In this document: in pieces, positions 23,469-36,516 of the stretch
How the letters are laid out: each line of letters starts with the position of its first letter
Numbering within the stretch: the first letter of the stretch is position 1
Origin: Apostichopus japonicus
Lineage: Eukaryota > Echinodermata > Holothuroidea > Aspidochirotida > Stichopodidae
Length of the DNA stretch: 64,000 nucleotides
Direction: 5' to 3'
Assembly: GCF_037975245.1 (NCBI RefSeq)
Contig: NC_092569.1
Span: forward strand, 11,835,001-11,899,000
Notes under the pieces: generated by a model
Told to the model about the DNA's origin: nothing
Database searches by the model: none
Seen by the model: only the letters and a program-made list of their open reading frames with translations
Position numbers and translations under genes: made by a program

Positions 23469-24724
23469 ACCAACCTTCACATCCAAGCATCCTCTCACGA
23501 CCCGTTCCCCTTCCTCCAGCCCTCTTCTCTTCGCGACACATCGTGCCCATCCATATACACATGTTTATTCTTCCTAAACCTTTTATTTTTAATAAGTTTC
23601 ACCTCCATTTCATTGTTCCACCATTCTGCATCATTAATATCGTTAGTCCTTTCACCTCTTGTCATTTGTTTGGTGTAAGTTTACACTATTCAATGTCAAA
23701 TTGTCCAGCTAAGTAATCCATTTGTCTATTTTTGATATATATATAATTATATATATACTGTCGTTGTCATTGTCAATGTTAATCTTATTGTTATTCTTAT
23801 ACATAACGTCATTGGTCAAAGATCAGAGGTTAACAAATTAAAAATAACACATAATTTGTGCAACACGGCGTCAGCAGTAGCAATTGATACAAGTGAAGTC
23901 GATGAAGTAATCTTTCTGGGTTTTTTTAATTCAAGAACGTCGAATAGAAAAACTTCGCTCGCTCTAGCTTTCCGACTAGTTACAACACTGAGAGAGAGAG
24001 GGGGTGGGATATAAGTTAATATATTCATATCAAAGATCACTCTGTTGCGGGGAACCAAATCGTTCCATTAATACCAAAAGCTAAAATGTTATATATCGAA
24101 AATATGATCATATAATAAAACTATACAGATATGCCGTTACATACGAAACTGTCAAAGCAGGTATTTTGAATATGTCAAGAGGGTCTGGTTCCTGGCGAGG
24201 ATTAAAACCGGAAGCAAATAATTGTGTGATACACACAGCCTTCACTCTTGCTACAACAGCCTTGTTTCTTTAACAAACTCGATAACTTTCGTATAAATGA
24301 AAGATGATTCTGATCTGGAAATTAATAATTTATATTGGCTTTTACTTGGTGATCCCCAGTCACTGCCATCATGCATGACAAGTACGTACTAAAGATCATG
24401 ATGCATCAGCGTTATCGCACTATACCGAAAAGGTCTGTGGGATAATTGATTCCTTTAATTCATAGCAAGCATCATTACTAATGCATTTAAAGTAGAGCAA
24501 CTAGACTCATATGTTTGCGGTAAGGATTTTTATTTCTTGTGATGAATTTAAGTAAAATATGAAAGTTTCGTGACAGACGCGCTGCAGCATCTGTTTAATT
24601 TGTAGACTTGTTGTAGATATTAATAATCGCCTATGGACTATGGTGTTTACTCGCCTATACTGTATCCGGCATGACATGTAAAATTCAAATCTGCTTGATA
24701 TCAATATCTCGCTTTCGTATATAT

Positions 24725-24735
<11 letters not shown>

Positions 24736-24778
<43 letters not shown>
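24736..24778. repeat. (TC)n/(TA)n microsatellite
   Basis: A short TC run passes into about 18 TA units. Confidence 0.9.
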
Positions 24779-24780
<2 letters not shown>

Positions 24781-25285
24781 TTTTACTTGGAAGCCTGTTC
24801 CGACTGTTTAATCACCAGTAAAAGGCACACAATAGCAGCTTAACTACTCTTTAATTCATCACCAGTCGTTTTGACTTTTATTGCCAAAAAAATCAATTTG
24901 ACAGAGATATCTTTTTTATCAGCTTACGTACAAACACACTGAAGAGCTTCTTAAATATGAGTCTGGTAGCTGAGATGAGTATTTGTTTATCTTCAGTTCC
25001 CAGTGTCTCTTCTCGTTTTGTTTGTCAAACAGAAATCTCCAGGACGACAGATGAAGTTTACTCCCAACCTACTTGGAAATCAATAAATGTATCACGTAAA
25101 TGAATCTTGTGAATGTATTAAACCTTCCTTCTTGAAAAAAAAAAATTCTCGTATACGGGACAGTTAACGTCACTGAACGTTAGATTCGCTGTCTACCTGG
25201 AAGAACATACTAGGGCTCCGAGGAACTATAGCCATAAGAACAATGAATGAAACGAAATATTTTAAACTGTTGCTGATCATAATGA

Positions 25286-25433
<148 letters not shown>

Positions 25434-25499
25434 TCCGTCTAGCTATTCATTTCGAAAAAAAAGTAAAACTACTTTCGGTCATATATAGTAACAAATTGT

Positions 25500-25850
25500 G
25501 ACACGGTTAGAAAGGCGCCTTGCGAGGAATTTGCCAATGGAGGGGCAAAGCTTGTGGGCAAACTATCTAAGCATAGCGCCACTATAAATTGGCGCGAAGC
25601 GCAAATGAAAATTTTGGCCGAAAATGCCTCCCAGATCGCTGGAAATGGCACTTCCCAGGCATTGTAAGTTGCATCTAAGCATTTTCTATTTTGAAATTAC
25701 TAGCGATATCATTAACAAAATACAAAAATATGCTAAAAAAAACTATGCCACCAAACATTGGGGGGATATTAGATACTATATCCCCCACCTAAAATATTGG
25801 GGAGGACATGTCCCCCCGCCCCCCCCCCCCCCCATGATCGCCGCCCATGG
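25500..25850. mobile_element. Possible hAT-type element fragment
   Basis: The segment with CTATCTAAGCATAGCGCCAC and TTGGCGCGAAGCGCAAAT is a diverged relative of 12340-12425 inside the hAT-type element at 11917. It ends in poly-C followed by ATGATCGCCGCCCATGG. I could not find a matching left end or target duplication, so the borders are uncertain. Confidence 0.4.
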
Positions 25851-25851
25851 T

Positions 25852-26057
25852 GAAAACAACACAACTTTCAAGACACTGTTTTGTGTCACTAATCCACATA
25901 CAACGATATGGGAATTGTCACTACTTTTGGGCGATACTTCAACCTTCCACACCACACTGTATTACACAGAATCAACTTGCTATAGTTCGCCCTAAGAAGT
26001 ACGTGAATGTAACATCGCCCCATTCCACCTCACTTTCTCAACATTAAGAAATGAATT
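25852..26057 (+). repeat. Dispersed repeat, copy 2 of a pair
   Basis: Partner of 23272-23468. Differences are scattered substitutions and small indels, so the copies are not a recent duplication artefact. It begins just after the poly-C end of the hAT-like fragment. Confidence 0.8.
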
Positions 26058-28330
26058 ATGACTTAATCTGCCATACAGCCTATACATTCATCAACAAATG
26101 GTGCGTCGGTGGAATAAATTGAGTTTTCTTTTCGGGAGTCCGAAACAGTTACGTCATGACCTCAAGTGTCACTAACACTACATGCATTGAAACACAGTCA
26201 TTAGATGAAGTTTTCATCAAGCCGTCACATTTCCTTTCTTTAAAATGACATAAATTGATTCCACTTACAAAGGCAAAGGGGTGGGGATGTCCAGGCGCAG
26301 ATCCAGGGTATGTGGGGTGAACAAGCTACACCTTTTTCTTCTAACCAAAGCCAAAATAAAAATAGTTATGTGGCCTTCCAGCTTCTCTGTTAAATATTTA
26401 AGGGAGAGCAAGAAATTAAAGATGTTGACGTTACGCGATAATGATAAGTTTCAAGTGTGTCTGGTACTTTTTCTTCAAACAAATTTATCTTATGGCTCAT
26501 TTGGTCATTCAATATCAAATCATCAAATGTTGTAGAATGTTGCAGTTCGACCTCTTTTAAAAATTACTAATTTAGTGTATGCTTGGAACATCATAAAATA
26601 AGCATAGACCTCTTTTGAAAAGTTCAGTTGCGTTGCTTTTAAAATTGGCTGATTTATCACACTTTGAAAATTCCGCAATTTGTCGCCACCATGACATTTT
26701 GGCATTTTCTTGAATTTTGAGGTCTGATTTCTCAGCAATTAAACATTTTACTACCTTTCCATTACAGACGCCAATAGACTCTATCCCATATAAAACGGAA
26801 AATAGAGATAAAAGGCTATACAAGCATGCAGTGTCTTGTAGAGATAGGTCAACTTAAAAAATGCCAAAATATTCAATTTTGGAATATTTTTTACTAAAAA
26901 ATGTGCTATGTTTAGTGATAAATTGCTCCTAAACTATTGCTTCAGGATTCTTTCGGAGGTTATCATGCCTAGTCCAAACAATATAAATGATTACAATGCT
27001 TTCCTGTAATATGTTTGCAAGATCTAAAGTTGCTATGTCATGCTGCGATTCAGCATGAGGAAGGGGTTTTTATGCCATTTTATTTTTACCAACGTAACCA
27101 TGTGAGAGCTATGAAGATATTTTGTTTTAATTACTTGTATAAAGTTCTTACAACTTACCAACTTTCAGGGTTCTAGCTTTTCCCAATATTAATTTGTGAG
27201 GTTGTAAAGTTGCTCTGAAGTACAAAAAGAGGTGTTTGAAAGCTAATAACTCAAAACGCGTCACATTGAAAGATCTGTTGATTTTTTTCTGGAAGAGGTA
27301 TAGTACCGCCCTGTTTGTACAACAACAAAAAACAGAAGAGCAGTTTGCCTTATTTTTATGAAAATTCCCCATAGTTTGAGATTTTTGCAAAGTAACGTTT
27401 TTGCCTTCTGTGCTATTCCACATGTTTCTGAGCCCGGGTAATATACTTCAACGTCATTTAATTCAATTTTGTTCATATTTCAATGTCATATAAACAAATA
27501 CTATTTGCAATATAAAATTTACTATAAAATGAATGTCATGAAGAGGGTCTATCAAGATCCATCCGTGATTTGACACGAAATGTCCCTTAAATGTTACATA
27601 CAGAAATTGAAGTGACGTGACCAACTAACAAGTCTCCCGAAACCAATTGTGTACTAATCAATACCCTTGATATCTACTCAAGCACTCAACAGTACACACT
27701 AAAACTAGATTATTCATCTTAGGCAAGAAAATATGATACAAATGCATACTAGTGGTTGTAGGGGTGTACAAGATCCAAAAATCAACCTCCTTAACACCTT
27801 AGTTACTCCAATAAACGTATCGATGACAAAACAGTGTTGATTTTAAAGTAATATCAAGAATGTTACTAAAACTGTATTCACAGCAACTCATAAAAATAAT
27901 CATAAATACCAGTTACTGTAAGTGATTCACTAATCATAACATCTACAATAATTTTATTAAAGATCAAATTGTCTGATATATCTCAGTAGATTCACAATAT
28001 GTTATGTGATACACAACCGATCACTGTAAGAACCCGCCCTTTTATGATATAAACGTATAAATCGTATATAATGTTGACACGCCTGGTACTTTAAACATTT
28101 CAGCTTAAGCTATTCTGCTCTAGCGTCCTCATTTGGACGACGGGAAATTCCTACCTTGATTTACATGTAGTTTCAATGTCTTGTTAGTCTACTACTGTAT
28201 AGTATGAACTTCTGATTCTAGGATTAAATACTACTGTCCTAGATATGCTCAATCAACTAAGAATAATTCTTAACAACATACATATCAAGGTTACGGCTAT
28301 GACTTTGTTCATGTACTAAAGATAACTTGA
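26058..28330. other. Gene-poor interval, no gene supported
   Basis: AT-rich sequence with only short open frames lacking domains. No tandem array was recognised. Confidence 0.4.
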
Positions 28331-28336
28331 GTTAAT

Positions 28337-28640
28337 AATAATAATAATCCGCAGTTATTTTTACGGGGCTTAAACGACCACAAATGTGGTAAAAACCCAC
28401 AAAGGCTTATAGATGACAACTTACACGTTGGATGGTTTCCAATATAATATTTTTACTCAAATTTGGAATCTTTTCAATTTAGAAAGTCACTTCAGATGGA
28501 AAAACCGTAGATTGCTCTTGGATGAAAAAACCCTCCTTACTTTGACCCGGCCGGGTATCGAACCCGGAACCTCCCGATTTTTAAGCCTCATTGCTTCAAA
28601 TGCCAACGCCTCTATCCAATCGGCCACAGCACAGGTAAAA
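28337..28640 (-). mobile_element. tRNA-derived SINE, - strand
   Basis: Read on the - strand, the head begins GTGGCCGATTGGATAGAGGC, matching an RNA polymerase III A box. About 50 bases later GGTTCGATACCCGGCC matches a B box with its T-stem complement. The body then runs about 220 bp to a tail of ATT repeats (28335-28350 on the + strand as AAT). The tRNA-like head cannot fold as a full tRNA because the anticodon arm region is too long, so it is a SINE head and not a tRNA gene. Confidence 0.65.
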
Positions 28641-29159
28641 CTCTCTTGCAAATGACATCTGTAGCGTCAAATGAAACCACGTAGCACATGCTCCACAACG
28701 CAAGTTAAACGCTGTAAGCCTATCATACCGTCCCCACGAGTAATTCGGTGTACACGTGCAGACAAACATGGCCTAGCTATGTGTCAATACCATGAGACCG
28801 ATCGTATAAATGTATCGACTAAGAAAAAAAAACGATTCCAGTCTTAGGCTGAAATTGCATATTTTACTGCCGAGATCTATCATTTATTACATTTGAATAT
28901 ATAACAATAGTGAATATCAACAAACATGTCGAATATATAAGGAGAGAAAGACATTAATTACATTTCTTGCCAAGAAACGATAATTATGAAATTCATGTTT
29001 GCCCCATAATATCTGTCAATGAAATCTCCAAATAATTATCTTCCAGATATAGCGTACGGAAACTGCTACACCTCACTCTTGATCTGAAGTACGTTATCAC
29101 AAGGCCGACAATTGCCTCGGGATTCTTATTTATCATCTATAATGTCTCATGGTTGAAAG

Positions 29160-29561
29160 CAGGGGGTGAGAAGCTTCCAAAAAGTGGGGGAGGGGGACGC
29201 AACACCAGAGGGGCACTTTCTCATTCCACAACCACCACTCGTTATGCTATAAACCGATACACACCGGCCATATCACTTAAATATATGTGACGTGTTAGAA
29301 GGCTATCAATACTATTTATTGAGATTGTTTATTGTAAACCGTGCTACAAAAAGATATGGGATGCCATTTTAAAAAGAGCATGTACAGATTAAAAATAAAT
29401 AATTAAAATAAAATATTAAAATTAACAAAGGCTTAAGATATACAAAAGACAGTTCTTCATCAAAGGGTCACATTTTATTTGCCAGTAGGGCACATTTGCT
29501 TATTTGGAAAAAGTAAAAAGGTGGGGGAACGTTCCCCCGTACCCCCCCCTCCCCCCCCCTG
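29160..29561. mobile_element. Non-autonomous hAT-type element (402 bp) with 8-bp target duplication
   Basis: Ends CAGGGGG and CCCCCCCTG form short inverted repeats. GTTGAAAG flanks both sides (29152-29159 and 29562-29569), the 8-bp duplication expected of hAT elements. Non-coding interior. Confidence 0.7.
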
Positions 29562-30165
29562 GTTGAAAGAACGTGAGTGACTATATTTCAAAATTATTCC
29601 TTTCAACAACTTGAAGTCGTTCAGTAACATTGTACCAGTCTGCATAAAAAAAAGGTTACGCATTTGTTAGTTCATGTTATCCGATAAACCTTTTTCGTGT
29701 TCATTCTTAATGTTACAGCTCCAAAATGTAGGAACATACTAAATAATGGCAAAGTGCAGCATGCTTTAGATTGTTTACTGAAAACAAATCTGATTTCTAA
29801 CGAACTTAAGCCTTTCACAGTCCGGTGCTTATTCGTATTAATCGCTGGATTTCCTGTTGTGTGCCTACAGCCTATAGGGCCTATAGAAATAACTTAAATC
29901 AACTGAAGACACAAAACCAAAGTAATTGTATCAAATTTAGTTTGGTTTTACCATATGACAGGGATTTTACAAATGAACAACTCCCCCTGAATAGCTGAGA
30001 AAAATCTCGCTGCGTTTGAGAAATATCCTAGTATAAAACTCGTCTCTTTGGCTGTCATTTTATATATTTGTAATTACATATTGAATCTGAAACCGTTTAA
30101 TTTTCAATAGTGTTTCATTTTTATATTTTCAAGGTTAGTGTAAGCAGTATTGCCATTATTAAGTC

Positions 30166-30213
30166 ATTATTATTATTAGTATAGTATTATTATATAATAA
30201 TTATTATTATTAT

Positions 30214-30246
<33 letters not shown>
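30166..30246. repeat. ATT-rich tract followed by poly-T
   Basis: ATT trinucleotides pass into about 30 consecutive T. This could be the (reverse) A-tail of a retroposon. The following 200 bp (30290-30490) are unusually GC-rich for the region but show no coding signature. Confidence 0.6.
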
Positions 30247-30250
<4 letters not shown>

Positions 30251-30499
30251 AAAGAAACCATTAAAAGTGAAGCACTTTGGATAATATTTAGTCTTGCTCA
30301 AGGAGAGAGGCGAAAGGCAGCCAGAGGCACCACAGTCCCGGGGTCAATGTGGGAGCCCGACAAGCTATACAGGATGCCGGGTGAATATGGTATACATTAA
30401 GGAGTGCAATAAGGGAACTCGGCCACATATATGTCTCTGGGCCCTATTCCTGGCTCTAGAGGTCCTCTGTTCACACTCCACCTCCACTTTAAAACAAAC

Positions 30500-32675
30500 A
30501 TGAAATGTTCTTTAGAAGCTGCATTGGAAGTAAGCGATTGTTATATAAGTATTAGAGGACTGGTTCAGTTTGATCCTGAAGCAACGAAAAGTTAAGACTC
30601 AAGGACTAAAAAGTGTTTCTCTCGAGTTCTTTTTCTCTTTATGTAAATAATATGGAAGACGGTTTCAATATTTAAAAAATAACTTTATTTTGTACTGTCG
30701 ACAAAAACAAAATTAAATATTACAAAGGAAAGAAAAGCATAAAATTTATTGGTGAAAAATATTGGAGATAAAATATGAAAGTTTGCATGGCACCGAAGAG
30801 TGCTTCACACCTAAGAGTGCTTCACTCCGAAAAGTGGCGTCAACTTGAGCTTCTAGTCTCTACGAAGCCGTTTTATTAAAGTCAATCTCTCTTGCAATTT
30901 GGCAATCATTGACGTTCCTGTCAATTGCTCACTTCTAATGAACAGATGAAGATTCTACAGATAGTTACACGTTGAGCCGTTAATAATTACAACAACTCCA
31001 CGATATGCAACATCGTTTAAAATGATCAACTTGGCACAAATAATACAAAATATAAACATTTCCGTAGTATCGTCGAAATCGACCAACTATAAACCTTCGT
31101 GTAAGAAAAATCCATTAACATGTACTTTAATGCTCAATGAATTTAAAACGATATGTCTATCTCAAAAATTTGCAAATTGTAAGAATCTTACAAATAACGC
31201 CATGTATAAGAATTTAACTGCAAAAAAAAAGCATTTGGAACGAAAAGGTTGTGTAAATTGTCATTTTCTTTATTAATGAGCAGATGCCTTTAATATTAAC
31301 AACATACATCTGGACTAATGCGTTATTGTAACGAATATATAAGCATTTGATGTACACCAGTAAGATTGGTAATTTGTCTACAATCCCTGTTCAAAACATA
31401 ACACCACCAATCATTTAATTTTTTCTCATATGTCAGCCATCAGCTTTGAATGACTTGCATTACCACTGTGAAAGGATCTATTGAAGTGGCGGGTTCCAGT
31501 ACTTATCGAAAGAAATGAGCCGGGAGAGAAGTAACGGTAGATACCGAAGGCGCATATATTAAGAAAAAGTTAGAAATGTTCAGCCGCGAATCTTCTAAAA
31601 CAATTTCGCTTATGTACCTTTTTCTCAGCGTATAGATATAGATTATCATTGCAGCATAATTTGTATACCAAAAGAGTATCACAACAGAGGGTGAAGGCCT
31701 GCTCGGCCCATCCCTGGTTCATCCTGTATGTTGTGGTTTGTTACGAAGCTTGTCCATCATTACAATACTTATCAAACATGTTGATAACGTTACTTCTATT
31801 CAAATATGTTTATATCATGCACTTACTCTACTTATAGTTGTCTAAGATGTTAATTCATCAATAGTTGTGTTTCAGTCACAAGGCTCTGACTCACCAAATT
31901 ATTCCAGAGATTGCAAATCGCTAAATTTTCCAGTTTGAACGGCACTGTGAGAAAACTGGTTTGATAACTTATCAATAAACTCCTGGTTGACTTTTGAACG
32001 ATACTTTGTCTCTTTTTGTGTTTAATCTTCTCCTTATTCATATCTTTTGGTACTTCATAACATATTTCACCTGCTCATCAGTACTATCTTAAATATGCTA
32101 GAAAAACTCAATATCGTCAACTGTGCATTAAATAAGTTTACTCTTCTCCGCGTCTCGAAAAATTTGGGAGTATCAGCTTCTCGTAAGTTACTTTCAGAAT
32201 AGTTCCACAATGATTAGAATTACTAAACATTACCGACCAGCTTCTCTCAGCTAGGAAATTTTTAGAGGGCGGGCCAATTTCATAGGTTTCGCTGGTTCAC
32301 CGTTACTCACGTGACACGGTATTTTGTAATATACTGCCACTGTACAGTGTAAATCCTGTATGTAAATATACGCAATGATTGATTTAAACCCGACTTTCTC
32401 TTTAACACATGGCACTTGAAGTTATATAGCTATATAGAAGACTAGAAGAAGAAAAAAATCCTTCAAATTACCCACATGAAATAATGGTATGAACGACATT
32501 CAGGTAAATATTGTTTGTATTGTAGTTTAGATCCTCCTGTAAGCAGGAACTCGCGATGAAGCCATCATTGGCTTATCAAAGAAGCAAGCTGACCGAAGTC
32601 AGTCTCTTAGATTCATATTTAACGTGCATGATTATGAATTGTCCATCGTCAACAACTCTGTAACTGGACGACATA
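30500..32675. other. Gene-poor interval, no gene supported
   Basis: AT-rich. Open frames of 60-85 codons have no recognisable domains. Confidence 0.4.
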
Positions 32676-32684
32676 CATTAATCT

Positions 32685-32752
32685 CGGAGTGACTCGAACT
32701 CGGAACCTTATGGTTGAAAGGCACCGGCGTTAACCACTGAGATAACACTCAT
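32685..32752 (-). mobile_element. tRNA-like SINE head or tRNA pseudogene, - strand
   Basis: On the - strand GTTATCTCAGTGGTTAACGC resembles an A box with D-arm, and GAGTTCGAGTCACTC resembles a B box with T-arm, about 35 bases apart as in a tRNA. The anticodon stem does not pair well and there is no convincing acceptor stem, so I call it a tRNA-derived relic, not a working tRNA. Confidence 0.45.
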
Positions 32753-33226
32753 ATTCATACAACATTCATACAACATATTCATTCAACGTATTCATACAGG
32801 AACCCTTGTTTCTGTGTTATTCAAGTACAATAAGGCACAAAGTCTACACAATCATATTCACGATAAAACTCATGAAACGTGTCGACAGGAATGAATGTTA
32901 CCAAAAGAAAGAACCAAAAAACTCAGAAAACCCAGCTAAGAAAGCTCCAAACGTTTCAGTGAGCAACTTTGCTGTTCGCCCAAGACCATCATATTCAAAA
33001 ATGACTTTTTTTTATAGCAGCCAAATTAAAGTGTTAATACGTTTGTCATAATCAACAACGACAACGGCAAGTTTGAGTGTTAGTAATATCCCTACTGCTC
33101 TTCTGATTTTCGATAGAATGTAATAAATGTCAGGAAAAGCGCCTTTAAGGCTAGAATGATGACGTCATCAGCCCAGTACAGTTCTACATGTTTAAGTCAG
33201 TGTTTGGTATATTCAAACACCTCAAC

Positions 33227-33570
33227 CAGTGGCGTAGGATTGGTAGGAAGGTACTTTTGAGTGGGGGGGCTGAAGACTGATGGCCAGCCTGGGGAGGGGT
33301 CTAAGGGGAGGGGGTGTCCCCCTCCCCTTTGGAATTTTTTGCATTTCCAGGTGGCCTCAGATGCAATTTGGTGCAATATAGCACACTTCAACACACACTC
33401 CATTTTGTAAACTTAATTTTGTACTTTCACCTGGCCTTAGATGCAATTTGGTGAAAAAGGGGTTTTCTGACTTGCGAACCGGGGGGGCTGAATGATACTT
33501 CCGCCCCTCCACATTTTTCACTGGGGGTTGGCGCCCCCCAGCCCCCCCCCCCCCGGTTCCTACGCCCTTG
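33227..33570. mobile_element. Non-autonomous hAT-type element (344 bp)
   Basis: Ends CAGTGGCGTAGGA and TCCTACGCCCTTG are imperfect inverted repeats of the CAGxGGCGTAG type common to hAT elements. Flanks ACCTCAAC (33219-33226) and AACTTAAC (33571-33578) match at 6 of 8 positions, suggesting an aged target duplication. Interior poly-G and poly-C, non-coding. Confidence 0.6.
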
Positions 33571-34565
33571 AACTTAACTGAAAATTGTTCTTATCATTAA
33601 AAAAACAAAAACATAGCATCCATAGAAGACACCTAACATCCTTTTGTCATTGCAAGATGCAAACAGTTATAACATGTTGTGGGAGGATTTCAATGGTGTG
33701 CGTGGGGAGTGCAAGGGAAGGGGGTGCAAACTTCTAAATTTCACAAAATGATTCAGTCAGAGGAATAAGCCTTCATGCAAAGGGAAACCTGGTCCTTTGA
33801 ATAGCGTCAAGTTCTTCCTTGACTGAATGTAAAAATTCCTCGACCGAACGCATTTCCCTGACTGACCATGGAGGTGATGAGGGGACCTGGCCACCAAACC
33901 CACCCCACCCCTCCTTCAATTTGTGCATGTCACTGCAGAGGGTCACGTTAGCCTTGTCTTCCTCAATTTAGTTTTAGAGTTGCTTTAGAGTAGCTGATAT
34001 ATCGTTATGTGAGCTAGAGATGGCTTATTACGGCAAACTTCATTGACGAACAACTCGTTTTTAAAGTTCAGCATTTCACACACACACACAAATTCAAACT
34101 GGACTAACAGCAGTATATTTTAACTCTCAACGACTTATCAAAATTAATTTTGTAACTGCTGACCTGGATTTAAATGTCCCACTTGGTATTCAGTGGTAGA
34201 ATAGATGTCTCTGAACCCGAAATGATCTTTCACTTATTAAAACAGTATTCCACTCAATCAGGTATATCTCTCTGAAATAATCAAATAAACAAAACTCTTC
34301 AAATGATAGTAGCAACTTGCAGTTCACCAGACAGTGCTCATGTACTTTAATTCCTCTCACCATTACAAATAAAACGTCTTGGGTTTTATGTTGAACTGCA
34401 CCATCACAAACCTTCAACATATATTACTTTCAGGTCACCAACATGTATGATAATGAACTTTCCCTATCGTGGACCCAATAAAATAAAAGCTAAGTTCTAT
34501 GTCTCTTGCATGAGAAACCCTCCTATCAGCCTGCATTCATTCCTTTCACACATCAAGATCTGCTG

Positions 34566-34716
34566 TCCTCACACTGTTAGGGTGTCCTCACACTATAACG
34601 GTGTCCTCGCACTGTTGCGGTGTCCTCACACTGTTACGGTGTCCTCACACTGTTACGGTGTCCTCACACAGTAACGGTGTCCTCACACTGTTACGGTGTC
34701 CTCACACTGTTACGGT
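34566..34716. repeat. 19-bp minisatellite overlapping the 3' end of the Kelch gene
   Basis: About eight copies of GTCCTCACACTGTTACGGT. The last copy overlaps the Kelch coding region: on the - strand the repeat encodes the final residues Thr-Val-Thr-Val and supplies the TGA stop. The rest lies in the 3' UTR. Confidence 0.9.
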
Positions 34717-36516
34717 GATCATCTCACACCTGCATTTATCCATGGCTGGCAATTCTTTCCAAGTGTCCGTGGACGGGTCGTATCGCTCTCCAGAGCGTAG
34801 AACGTTTCGAGCTCCAGAGTCTTCGCCCAGACCCGAGCCGGCGTAGGATTTGCCTCCGAAGACAAACAGATACCCGCCCGCTCCCATAGCTCCCGGGAAA
34901 GCTCTCGGAGAGTTCATCGGTCTTAGACTTTCCCAACGGTTACTCGCTATGTGGTACCGCTCGGCGGTCTTTAAACGTTTGGTGCTGGTACCCCCGACGG
35001 CGTATATGTACTCCCCGACCACCGCCACCCCCGGACCGACACGCGGCACGGACATGGGAAACCTCTCGCCCCATTGTTGCTGTCCTTTCCTTAAGATGAG
35101 GACGGTGGCCAACGGTTCCCAGGACAAGGTGCTACCACCTATGACAAATAGATCCCCGTTCACCACAACCGCACCGTGGTGGTACCTGGGATGAGGCAGA
35201 GTGGGTAAATCATGCACTCTGTTTTCCTTCACGTCTATTTTAAAGGCTACCTTACCCTTGTCGGCGGACTTGACCGTGACAGAGCCACAGAGGTAAATTT
35301 CGTGCCCGTTTTCGGCTGTAGCTCGAACTTGACAAGTAGATTCCGCCAGTCTCCACAGGGCTTCGCTGGCTTCTACCTTCCTCATCCAGTTCCAACGAGA
35401 CGTTATAGGTTCGTACTGGTATAAGTTTACGCAGAGTTTTTCCTTTGCCAAGAAGTATAGCATGCCATCGGAAACAAACACTGTTCTAAACAAGATGGGT
35501 CTTCCGGCAGTACTCATGACGCTGCTGCTCTGCCAAGACAGACTCAAGGTATCTAGGACTTCGATGGTGTTCGCCGTTGGACACTGCTCGCACGTCCGAG
35601 ACTGAAGGAAACCTCCCATAATAGCAATGAGTGAAAAACAATCGGGTAGTGTCTCTATTTTATCGGACATCTGTACCGTCCTGGTCCCTGAGGATCCTTC
35701 TCCAGAGCGTGAATGTAATGTGATGTCTAGTCTCTCAAAATCTACATAATTTTCCAGTTTGGCCATCTGATTGCTGTTCTCTCGATTCGCATCGACCCAC
35801 CTCTGCAAAGCCTCTCTCAGGATGTCGATGTTGTAGTCGGGCCCCAGGTTTACCTTTGGAAATTTCAGGATGGTGTGCACCATGGAGGCTGGAAGGGTCA
35901 GGAATTCCTCCTGCTTCAATAGCACCCCCAATTGGTTTGGTATCATCTGTGCGCACCTCCGAAGAACATCCGTCAATTGATAGGCATCTGCCAGAGACCA
36001 GACCCAGAAGACGTTGAAGACGTCCAGATTGTCCAGGAGGTATTCCCTGCAAGCTCCCAGTAAGCTGGGGATTTGCATCATGGCTCCTGCGGTGGTCAAA
36101 TCTTGTATTTCATCTCTGCTTACTTTACAGGAACCGGTGTATATGAAATCCACCACCTTCTTCAGCAAGTGGTGGTTCACTCCATGGATAGTGATTGTCT
36201 GTTGCTTAGACTCGCTCATGCCTATCGTAAACATGGCCTTAAAGTAGTCGCTCCTGGCTGCTAAGACACACCGGTGGGCAAGTATCTCTTCCTGACTGGA
36301 GAGGCTGATGTAATCTCCTCCGTTACTTATTGTGTCGTCTTTGACGCCAGCGATGAGTGTAACATCAGACAGAATACCCAAAAGTCTGAACTCGTCAAGC
36401 GACTGCATGGTAGAGACCAAAAAATCCTTGACCTTGCGGATGCTGATGAGGACCGCTGAGGATCTGTTCGCATCTCCAGCACCGTCCTTTCGCCTCTTTG
36501 GCTCTCTGAAATCCAT
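34702..36516 (-). CDS. BTB-BACK-Kelch (Kelch-like family) protein, 604 aa
   Basis: One uninterrupted coding exon. Residues 41-162 form a BTB domain (LSDVTLI, AHRCVLAARSDYFKAMF, VVDFIYTG), followed by a BACK domain (about 168-270) and about six Kelch blades from 290 to the end, with clear ones at GDLFVIGGS, EYIYAVGGTSTKRLKTAERY and GYLFVFGGKSYAGSG. The final RCEMITVTV looks like the closing strand of the propeller, so the protein seems complete. Family members usually act as substrate adaptors for Cullin-3 ubiquitin ligases, with Kelch binding the substrate; that is inferred here. An insertion of about 15 residues (58-76) interrupts the BTB domain between its first strand and the AHR motif. 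The first ATG lies three bases after a TTTCAG acceptor-like site, suggesting an upstream 5' UTR exon. The orthologue (which KLHL) cannot be named. Confidence 0.93.
   Translation of the reverse strand: MDFREPKRRKDGAGDANRSSAVLISIRKVKDFLVSTMQSLDEFRLLGILSDVTLIAGVKDDTISNGGDYISLSSQEEILAHRCVLAARSDYFKAMFTIGMSESKQQTITIHGVNHHLLKKVVDFIYTGSCKVSRDEIQDLTTAGAMMQIPSLLGACREYLLDNLDVFNVFWVWSLADAYQLTDVLRRCAQMIPNQLGVLLKQEEFLTLPASMVHTILKFPKVNLGPDYNIDILREALQRWVDANRENSNQMAKLENYVDFERLDITLHSRSGEGSSGTRTVQMSDKIETLPDCFSLIAIMGGFLQSRTCEQCPTANTIEVLDTLSLSWQSSSVMSTAGRPILFRTVFVSDGMLYFLAKEKLCVNLYQYEPITSRWNWMRKVEASEALWRLAESTCQVRATAENGHEIYLCGSVTVKSADKGKVAFKIDVKENRVHDLPTLPHPRYHHGAVVVNGDLFVIGGSTLSWEPLATVLILRKGQQQWGERFPMSVPRVGPGVAVVGEYIYAVGGTSTKRLKTAERYHIASNRWESLRPMNSPRAFPGAMGAGGYLFVFGGKSYAGSGLGEDSGARNVLRSGERYDPSTDTWKELPAMDKCRCEMITVTV

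Noticed and set aside
28540-28636. tRNA gene on the - strand
   Set aside because: A and B boxes exist but the arm between them is too long and unpaired, and a SINE body with ATT tail follows.
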